A DNA stretch of 64,000 nucleotides, taken from assembly GCA_947384285.1 (NCBI GenBank), contig CANDGI010000001.1:1-64000 (forward strand), written 5' to 3'. This DNA is from an uncultured Lachnospiraceae bacterium (lineage in GTDB: Bacteria > Bacillota > Clostridia > Lachnospirales > Lachnospiraceae). Below are positions 25,463 through 32,023 of this stretch, in pieces; the first letter of the stretch is position 1; every line of letters starts with the position of its first letter. The notes under the pieces were generated by a model. The model saw only the letters and a list, made by a program, of their open reading frames with translations. It did not search any database and was not told the DNA's origin. A program made the position numbers and the translations under genes.

Positions 25463-26609
25463 ACAGTACGAACTTACGATACTTATGCCCTGTCTCAATG
25501 AGGCGGAGACCTTGGCAGCCTGCATTGGAAAAGCAAAAACGTACCTTAAGGAAAGCGGCGTCAAAGGGGAGATTGTGATTGCGGACAACGGCAGTACCGA
25601 TGGTTCCCAGCAGATTGCCGTGGAAAACGGGGCAAGGGTCGTAAATGTGCCGGAAAAAGGTTATGGAGCAGCTTTGATTGGAGGGTGTAACGGAGCTCTT
25701 GGCAAATATGTGATTATGGGGGATGCAGATGACAGCTATGATTTCCTGCATCTTGCGCCTTTTGTGGAAAAGCTGCGGGAAGGATATGATTTGGTGATGG
25801 GGAATCGCTTCAAAGGCGGAATTGAGCCGGGAGCCATGCCGCCCCTGCACAGATATCTGGGCAATCCGGTATTGTCTTTTATTGCAAGGCTGTTTTTCCC
25901 ATGTAAAATCGGTGATTATCATTGCGGGCTGCGGGGCTATAACCGGGAATCCATTTTGAAGCTGGGCCTGGTGACTACGGGAATGGAATATGCCAGCGAG
26001 ATGGTGGTGAAGGCAACCTTAAACCATCTGAAAATTGCAGAGGTGCCGACTACCTTGAAAAAAGACGGCCGCTCCCATGCGCCCCATCTGCGGAGCTGGT
26101 CGGACGGCTGGCGGCATCTGAAATTCCTGTTAATGCATAGCCCCAACTGGCTCTTTATGTATCCGGGATTAATTCTTTTTTTCCTTGGTTTGATTCTGAC
26201 GGTGGTATTGAGCTTCGGAAATATCCAGATAGGGTCTGTGGGACTGGGTGTCCATACTCTGATGTATGCCGCAGCTGCCATGATGGTGGGTGCAAACCTG
26301 GTGATGTTTTCCCTGTTTGTCCGCTCCTATGCCAGCGTGACCGGGTTTATTCCAACGGAAAGCAAGCTGGACAAATGGCTGGAAGAGACCTCAACGGAAC
26401 GAGGGGTAGTGGTAGGGCTTTTGCTGGTTTTAGCCGGGATTGCCGTCACCATTGCAGCGTTCTGTATTTGGGGGAATACAGGTTTCGGCGGACTGTCACC
26501 AGAAAGCATGATGCGGATTACCATACCTGCCATGCTGTTGATTGTGGTGGGAATCGAAGTAGTATTTGGAAGCTTTTTTATTGGTATCCTGCATATCAAG
26601 CATAAGTAG
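25455..26609 (+). CDS. Membrane-anchored GT2, polyprenyl-phosphate sugar synthase-like
   Basis: This 384-residue protein has an N-terminal GT2 domain (LTILMPCLNEAETLAACI, IADNGSTDGSQQIA, MGDADDSYDF, GDYHCGLRGYNRE) of the dolichol-phosphate mannosyltransferase/GtrB kind. About four transmembrane segments follow in the C-terminal third (from about residue 235). Such enzymes load a sugar on undecaprenyl phosphate at the inner face for use outside the cell. The next gene encodes a large membrane protein with GT-C-like features, a plausible consumer of that lipid sugar; this pairing is inferred. Confidence 0.85.
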   Translation: MNEQYELTILMPCLNEAETLAACIGKAKTYLKESGVKGEIVIADNGSTDGSQQIAVENGARVVNVPEKGYGAALIGGCNGALGKYVIMGDADDSYDFLHLAPFVEKLREGYDLVMGNRFKGGIEPGAMPPLHRYLGNPVLSFIARLFFPCKIGDYHCGLRGYNRESILKLGLVTTGMEYASEMVVKATLNHLKIAEVPTTLKKDGRSHAPHLRSWSDGWRHLKFLLMHSPNWLFMYPGLILFFLGLILTVVLSFGNIQIGSVGLGVHTLMYAAAAMMVGANLVMFSLFVRSYASVTGFIPTESKLDKWLEETSTERGVVVGLLLVLAGIAVTIAAFCIWGNTGFGGLSPESMMRITIPAMLLIVVGIEVVFGSFFIGILHIKHK

Positions 26610-26622
26610 AAAGGAATTTAGG

Positions 26623-28878
26623 ATGAGTGAAAAGCAAAGGATGAAACCTTCCGTCCGGCGGGCCGCATGGCCATCCATACTATGGAAGTCGAGGACTTTC
26701 ATAGTAATTCTGGCATTGTCTGTGGTAAGGCTTCTGATGCTCCGCGGGCTGGTGATTTACCCATTGGTATCTGCAGGCTGCGATGATGCCTTGCTGACAA
26801 GCTGGGCGTTAAATCTTCTGGGGGGAAAATGGACAGGTCCATTTTCCTGTTATATTTTTACCAAGGAAGTTGGTTTTTCTATTTATCTTGCGGTTATCCA
26901 CCGTTTGCGGCTGCCTTATATTATGGCCACAAATCTTTTGTATATCTTGGGATGCCTTATCCTGCTATATGCCATCAGCCATGTGGTAAAACAGAAGTGG
27001 GCTTTATGCATCATCTATGCAGTTACATTGTTCCATCCTGTTATGGCGGCAGTCCATACAGGCCAGAGGGTGTACCGCAATGGGTTTGCTGTGGCGCTGA
27101 CCCTTTGGGCGTTTGGCAGTCTTTTGAACTTGTATTTTGAGATAGCGGAAAAATCATTTTTAAGAAACTGTATCTGGACAGTTTTTGCAGCGGGCAGCCT
27201 GGGATTTTTATGGGAAACCAAGAGCGATACCATTTGGGTGCTTCCCTTTACTCTGGCAGTGCTGCTGGCAGCGGCTTTTCTTATCATAAAAGACCGGAAA
27301 AAATTCCCTCCGGTTTCTGAATTCTGGCTGAAGCATGATTTTTGGAAAAAGCAGGGAAGGAAGGCTCAAATATGCCTTCGGATGGGATTGCTAGTCGTTC
27401 CGTTTTTGGGAATCATATTTTCATCACATTTTGTGGATATTGTGAATACAAAGGTTTATGGGGGGCCAAGGATTGCCTGCTATGGCCCCGCAACATCCTT
27501 GATGACCGGGATTGAATCCCAGGATTCTACGGAAAATATCAGCCTGTCCAGAAAGACATTCCAAAAGCTCTGCAGCCTTTCCCCAACTCTCGCTGCCATT
27601 CAAAAGCAAGTGGAAGCAGAGATGGATAAATATGACAAGTATGATACCCATCCAGGGGATGGAAATGTGGAAGACGGCTGGATGGGCTGGGCGTTGATAG
27701 AATCGGTTGCAGAGGCAGGGTATTATGAAAACTGCCAGTCCGCCAATGAGTTTTACCAAAAGGTATATGAAGAATTGATGGCTGCTGTGAATGCAGGGGA
27801 AATCAAACAGAAGGAAAGAAGCTTTTGGGATTCCTACCACCTGTCCACGGCAACAGACCGGAAAGAATTGGTGAGCACCATTGGGGAAATCATAAGTTAT
27901 GTGGCAAGCCACCGGGACATGTATTCGGATACCTGTGCATTAGAGAAGGAAAGTTTGATAGGGAGCCAGGCATTTGAGGTAGTTACCCGCGGGCGCTCCT
28001 ATTATAAACCCATGGACACAGATTTTTATTGTGTAGGCTGGGTGGCATATCCTGGTTATGACTTAAAGGATTTGGAAGTTTATATAGAGGATGAAGCGGG
28101 AAACCGGATGGGGCAGATAGAATTCCATGAGAGTGAAGATGTAGAGGAGCTTTACAGTGAGGTAAAGGGAACGGAACAGTGCCGTTTTGATTTGGAATGG
28201 GATTATGAAGGGACGGAAGCATCCCCTCAGTTTTATATTGCCGGTTATGATGGGGATAAGCAGATTGCCAGGACTGGATTTAATGAAAATGGGCTTCTGG
28301 ATGCAGATAAGAAGATTTGTATAGGATCGATCGATGGGTACTTTAATAATGATAAGATACAGGAAAACCATAAAGTGGCAGAACGGGCGGTAAACAGATG
28401 TAATTTTGTATATAATATTTATCATGCGGGTGGAAATATTTTAGCCTGGGCCGGTCTGGCATCCTATGCAGTGTTTACGGTTTTAGCTGTATGGGGATGG
28501 TTTCAGAAAAGGCGCGATGAAAGGAACGGGTATTCCAGTGAGCGGCAGGCAGAATGCCATACCTTAAATGCATGGCTGGTCATTACAGGAATTCTGCTAA
28601 GTTTACTGGTATTGTTTGCTGGAGTAGCAGTCACCCATTTAAAAAACTGCCCTTCCATCAGTTATATGTACCTAAGCGCATCTTACCCATTGTTTAATCT
28701 TGCGGCGATGCTTTCCATCCTGAAATGCGCAGAGATGATTTATCAGCAGGTGCAAAGACGTAAGGGCGCTGGTAGTCCGAACAGAGCAGATACGCAGATG
28801 AAGGGGAGGGACAATCCCAAAAGGACAGATGAACGGATCAGCATGGATGATTTTAAAGGAGGCAGCCATGGACTTTAA
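26623..28878 (+). CDS. Large multi-spanning membrane protein, possible GT-C glycosyltransferase
   Basis: The 751-residue product is not recognised at family level. It has about seven or eight hydrophobic segments in residues 27-270, then a large hydrophilic, probably extracytoplasmic region (about 285-600), and two or three more membrane helices at the C-terminus. The first loop holds the acidic pair SAGCDDALLTSW, as expected for a GT-C enzyme using a polyprenyl-phosphate sugar. The preceding gene is a polyprenyl-sugar synthase-like GT2. AAAGGAATTTAGG supports the start chosen. Residues 9-27 (KPSVRRAAWPSILWKSRTF) are encoded by a family 2 repeat in reverse orientation. The end overlaps the next gene. 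Confidence 0.75.
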   Translation: MSEKQRMKPSVRRAAWPSILWKSRTFIVILALSVVRLLMLRGLVIYPLVSAGCDDALLTSWALNLLGGKWTGPFSCYIFTKEVGFSIYLAVIHRLRLPYIMATNLLYILGCLILLYAISHVVKQKWALCIIYAVTLFHPVMAAVHTGQRVYRNGFAVALTLWAFGSLLNLYFEIAEKSFLRNCIWTVFAAGSLGFLWETKSDTIWVLPFTLAVLLAAAFLIIKDRKKFPPVSEFWLKHDFWKKQGRKAQICLRMGLLVVPFLGIIFSSHFVDIVNTKVYGGPRIACYGPATSLMTGIESQDSTENISLSRKTFQKLCSLSPTLAAIQKQVEAEMDKYDKYDTHPGDGNVEDGWMGWALIESVAEAGYYENCQSANEFYQKVYEELMAAVNAGEIKQKERSFWDSYHLSTATDRKELVSTIGEIISYVASHRDMYSDTCALEKESLIGSQAFEVVTRGRSYYKPMDTDFYCVGWVAYPGYDLKDLEVYIEDEAGNRMGQIEFHESEDVEELYSEVKGTEQCRFDLEWDYEGTEASPQFYIAGYDGDKQIARTGFNENGLLDADKKICIGSIDGYFNNDKIQENHKVAERAVNRCNFVYNIYHAGGNILAWAGLASYAVFTVLAVWGWFQKRRDERNGYSSERQAECHTLNAWLVITGILLSLLVLFAGVAVTHLKNCPSISYMYLSASYPLFNLAAMLSILKCAEMIYQQVQRRKGAGSPNRADTQMKGRDNPKRTDERISMDDFKGGSHGL
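26647..26705 (-). repeat. Family 2 repeat inside a coding sequence
   Basis: Reverse complement of the units at 15690 and 15768: GTCCGGCGGGCCGCATGGCC, then ATCCATACTATGGAAG and CTTTCATAGTA. It is in frame and forms the N-terminal tail and the first residues of the first membrane helix of the host protein. Very few bases differ from the spacer copies. Confidence 0.85.
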
Positions 28879-30535
28879 GACACAGGCAGGTATGGGGCTT
28901 GCTTTGCTGAAACAATATGGATTCCGGGATTTTTACTATAGGTTCCGGGAATGGTGTGATTTCCAGGCCAGGAACAGACGTTACCGGACATGCCAGGACA
29001 GCTATTTTCCATCGGAGGAAGAGCTGCAGCGCCAACGGCAGAAGAAATGGGAGTATGAGCCCCTGATCAGCATTGTTGTGCCCGCCTATGAAACAGACAG
29101 GACTTTTTTGTGCCAGCTTTTGGATTCGGTTTTGTGCCAGACTTATGGAAAGCTACAGTTATGCCTGGCAGATGCAAGCAGGACGGATGCGGTGGCGGAT
29201 GTCTTGAAGGATTACCAGGACAGCCGCATTTCCTACCGGCGGCTGGAAAAAAATCAAGGAATTTCAGAGAATACGAATCAAGGATTTGAAATGGCGGCAG
29301 GGGAATATCTGGCTCTGCTGGACCATGATGATTTGCTGGCGCCAAATGCATTATATGAAATGGTAAAAGCCCTGAATGAGAGAACGCCAAGGCCGGATAT
29401 GCTTTATTCAGATGAGGACAAAATGGTTGGAAATTCAGGTATTTACTGTGACCCAAGCTTTAAACCGGATTATAATGAGGAACTGCTTCGGAGAAATAAT
29501 TATATCTGCCATTTCCTTATGTTCTCCAAAGAAATATTGGCAAAAGCCGGGGGATTGGATGGAGCCTATGACGGAGCCCAGGACCACGAGTTTGTCCTGC
29601 GGTGCAAAAGCAAGGGAGCAAGCTTCTGCCATGTCCCCAAGGTTCTGTACCATTGGCGCATCCATCCATCTTCCACCGCATATGACCCTGGCGCCAAGCG
29701 GTATGCTTATGAAAATGGGAAGAAGGCAATCAGAGATTACCTAAAGAGCCAAGGAATAGAAGCCAAAATAGGCCTTACGAAAGATTTAGGCATATACAAA
29801 ATAAAATATGTAAGAAATAAACCGATGTCCGTGGCAGTACTGGCAGCAAGTAAAGAGCAGAGAAAGCGTTTAAAAGAACGGACAAAGGTTTCAAAATGGA
29901 CGAACGTTTCCTATTACTATGCCCCAAACCAGGATAACCAGGATATCAGGCAGGCAAAAGAAGATTATATTGTCCTGGCAGGAGAAGGGATGGAGCCGGA
30001 AGGAGAAAACTGGCTGGAGGAGCTCTTAAGCTTCTGCCAGGAAAAACGCATAGGAGCCGTGTCTGGCTGTATGCTTACCAGGAGCCGGAAAATCCTAACA
30101 AGCGGCATGATTGTATCAAAAGAGGGAAAGGTATATCCCCTATTTGAAGGTCTGCCAGAAATCTACCGAGGTTACTGCCACCGGGCAGACATCCCAGAAA
30201 ATGTCAGCACCCTCCCCCTGGATTTCGTTTTGCTGTCTAAGGAAGCATGGGAAAAGGCAGGAGAGATACCGCAGCACCTCACGTCGCCCGCAAGGGAAGT
30301 GGATTTTTTCGCAAAAATGCGAAGCTGCGGTTACGAAACCGTAGCAGACAGCAAGCTGAAAATTATCTGCAAAAAGAAACAGAAGGCATTGCCATACGAA
30401 ATGAAGCCCAAAGAACTCTCCCAATTGAGGAAGCGGTGGGGAGCAGAATGGAAACGAGGCGACCTAGCATACAACCCCAGCTTTTGGGAAGGAGACGGAA
30501 GATTTACCTTCCGCAAAAAAGGAAAACGTGATTGA
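28868..30535 (+). CDS. GT2 glycosyltransferase with a degenerate second GT domain
   Basis: The 555-residue protein has a first GT-A domain at about residues 60-300 (ISIVVPAYETDRTFLCQLL, NQGISENTNQGFEMAAG, donor motif DHDD at 152-155, MLYSDEDKM). A second domain at about 320-520 follows the layout of the C-terminal GT2 domain of the 824-residue protein at 32024. Where that protein has FLNNDTEI, this one has VLAGEGMEP (about 369-377), so the metal-binding DxD is lost. The last about 40 residues are strongly basic. AAAGGAGGCAGCC precedes the ATG, which overlaps the preceding gene by 11 bases. Confidence 0.85.
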   Translation: MDFKTQAGMGLALLKQYGFRDFYYRFREWCDFQARNRRYRTCQDSYFPSEEELQRQRQKKWEYEPLISIVVPAYETDRTFLCQLLDSVLCQTYGKLQLCLADASRTDAVADVLKDYQDSRISYRRLEKNQGISENTNQGFEMAAGEYLALLDHDDLLAPNALYEMVKALNERTPRPDMLYSDEDKMVGNSGIYCDPSFKPDYNEELLRRNNYICHFLMFSKEILAKAGGLDGAYDGAQDHEFVLRCKSKGASFCHVPKVLYHWRIHPSSTAYDPGAKRYAYENGKKAIRDYLKSQGIEAKIGLTKDLGIYKIKYVRNKPMSVAVLAASKEQRKRLKERTKVSKWTNVSYYYAPNQDNQDIRQAKEDYIVLAGEGMEPEGENWLEELLSFCQEKRIGAVSGCMLTRSRKILTSGMIVSKEGKVYPLFEGLPEIYRGYCHRADIPENVSTLPLDFVLLSKEAWEKAGEIPQHLTSPAREVDFFAKMRSCGYETVADSKLKIICKKKQKALPYEMKPKELSQLRKRWGAEWKRGDLAYNPSFWEGDGRFTFRKKGKRD

Positions 30536-30563
30536 TTCACCTTCCGCAAAAACGAAAAAACGT

Positions 30564-30720
30564 GGTTTCGATACACATCAAAGGCAGGATGACCCTTTGC
30601 TAAGCAAACGATTCATGGGCATTTTTAGTGTAGGCGGAATCCACTGCTTACGGAGACTTAGGAAGGCTTTCCTGGCTTCCTTAGTGGTTGTTAGCGGTTA
30701 GTTCGCCGGAACGTTGCCCA
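30564..30720. repeat. Family 1 dispersed repeat, second long copy
   Basis: It begins GTTTCGATACACATCAAAGG and follows the copy at 13949: CTAAGC, GATTCATGGGC, GGCGGAATCCACTGC, CTTAGGAAGGCTTTCCTGG, TTCGCCGGAACGTTGCC. One arm of the long palindrome has decayed (GCGGTTAGTTCGCC). Just before it, the end of the glycosyltransferase gene (ACCTTCCGCAAAAAA, 30508 onward) is duplicated at about 30540. Confidence 0.75.
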
Positions 30721-30899
30721 GTTAATGTGCCAAAGAGCCATCCTGCCTTGCCCTGCGTGTTCGCATATCAAGAGTTTGTCGAACCGCTGGCCAGTTAACA
30801 TGCCAAAGAGCATCCTGCCTTGAGCTGCGTGTTCGCATATCAAGAGTTTGTCGAACCGCTGGCCAGTTAACATGCCAAAGAGCATCCTGCCTTGGCCTC
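30721..30899. repeat. 72-73 bp tandem repeat, two and a half units
   Basis: Units start at 30721, 30794 and 30866 with AGTTAA(T/C), then (A/G)TGCCAAAGAGC(C)ATCCTGCCTTG, then CGTGTTCGCATATCAAGAG and GAACCGCTGGCC. The second and first are almost identical; the third breaks off after CCTTGGCCTCCG. Together with the family 1 copy this fills the 392-base spacer before the minus-strand gene. No gene is seen. Confidence 0.85.
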
Positions 30900-30927
30900 C
30901 GTATCCGTGAATTAAAACTTTGCAGCA

Positions 30928-31860
30928 CTAGATTTTCCCAATCAAAAAAAGCAAACGGATAGCAATTTCTCCTGCAAACCTGGCGCGCAGCCGCCTGGGA
31001 TAAAAAAGCTTCCGAATCTGCCGCGCTGGGGTATTTTTTGCGGTAAAAAGCGCCAGCGTTTTCAGATCTGATTTGCTAAGCCTTCCCTGAAAGGTTTTCT
31101 GGAAATGATACAGGAATTTTTTGCTTTTTGTCATAGCGGTACCGCCGATTTCATTTATCAGGAAGCTCTTAACCAAACTAAAGCTGCCAGAATCTTCCGC
31201 AGTCACTGCTTCCTTATGGCGGATATGGGCTGCAGAACAGCGGGGGTCATAAAGGATGGAGCCGAAACATGCTGCCCCTCGAAGCAGCCAACGGTCATGA
31301 AGTTCTTTTCCAGGGCGGACCGTAAGAATCAGTTCCTGGCGGGCAGCTTCGTTAAAGACCAGGACAAAACCGGAAGCGGGGGTATAATAAAGCACATCGG
31401 TAAGGCTTATATGCTTTTTTTGAGGAGGGGACTGGCGGAGAAATTTCCCAGTGTCCGTATAATATTCATAGGCGGAAAAGTAGACGCAGGGTTTGCTCTT
31501 TTGAGGATGTTTGGATAGTTTTTCCACCGCCCATTTGATTTTATCAGGATACCAGATATCGTCCTGGTCGCAGAATGCATAGTAGTCAGCAGCGTCGCAT
31601 TCTTTCAGGATTTGGTAGAAGGATGTGGGACAGCCAAGGTTTGTGCCGTTATTGGGAAGAAGGACGATTTTTTTTTCGGAAGGGTTTTTGGCGATATATT
31701 CTTTGAGAATTTCAACCGTATTATCCTTTGAGCCGTCATCCCGGATATAGATGGTGATATGGGGATAGGTCTGTGCCAGAAGGCTGTCTAATTGTCTGCG
31801 GATGTGTCTGCTTCCGTTGTAGGTGGCTAATAAAATGTTGACAGTAGGTGCAGTATGCAT
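30928..31860 (-). CDS. GT2 glycosyltransferase, rhamnosyltransferase-like, on the minus strand
   Basis: This 310-residue GT-A enzyme begins NILLATYNGSRHIRRQLDSL and has RDDGSKDNTVEILKEY and the donor motif AFCDQDDIWYPDKI. It is clearly a paralog of the product of 21592-22479. AAGGAGGTTTCCC precedes the ATG on the minus strand; the frame is open 27 codons further but without a binding site. It is one of only two convincing minus-strand genes in the window and is bounded on its 3' side by the repeat block, suggesting an inserted or inverted segment. Donor and acceptor are unknown. Confidence 0.87.
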   Translation of the reverse strand: MHTAPTVNILLATYNGSRHIRRQLDSLLAQTYPHITIYIRDDGSKDNTVEILKEYIAKNPSEKKIVLLPNNGTNLGCPTSFYQILKECDAADYYAFCDQDDIWYPDKIKWAVEKLSKHPQKSKPCVYFSAYEYYTDTGKFLRQSPPQKKHISLTDVLYYTPASGFVLVFNEAARQELILTVRPGKELHDRWLLRGAACFGSILYDPRCSAAHIRHKEAVTAEDSGSFSLVKSFLINEIGGTAMTKSKKFLYHFQKTFQGRLSKSDLKTLALFTAKNTPARQIRKLFYPRRLRARFAGEIAIRLLFLIGKI

Positions 31861-31932
31861 GGGAAACCTCCTTGAAATAAAATTATCTTCCGATATTAGA
31901 CCATAATCACTTCGTGCTAAACTATGGCTGCC

Positions 31933-31952
31933 TATGCGCACTTGGGCGCATA
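31933..31952. promoter_or_regulatory. Inverted repeat in a divergent promoter region
   Basis: TATGCGC, six bases, GCGCATA, a perfect 7-bp inverted repeat between the two divergent glycosyltransferase genes. AT-rich -10-like sequence (TTATAACATAAT) follows toward the + strand gene. A direct repeat ATCTTCCGAT(A)TTA flanks it (about 31884 and 31956). It is a candidate operator; no regulator is encoded nearby. Confidence 0.4.
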
Positions 31953-32023
31953 TTATATCTTCCGATTATTATAACATAATAAACAGATTATTCAATTTAT
32001 TTTCATATTAGGGAGAAAGGGAC

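Noticed and set aside
30721..30899. CRISPR-like array
   Set aside because: The 72-bp units are contiguous without spacers, there are only two and a half of them, and no cas genes are in the window.
30691..30928. Minus-strand frames with repeated peptide phrases across the 72-bp array
   Set aside because: The repeated peptides simply reflect the tandem DNA repeat; there is no start signal, and the two frames overlap in different phases. Treated as repeats, not genes.
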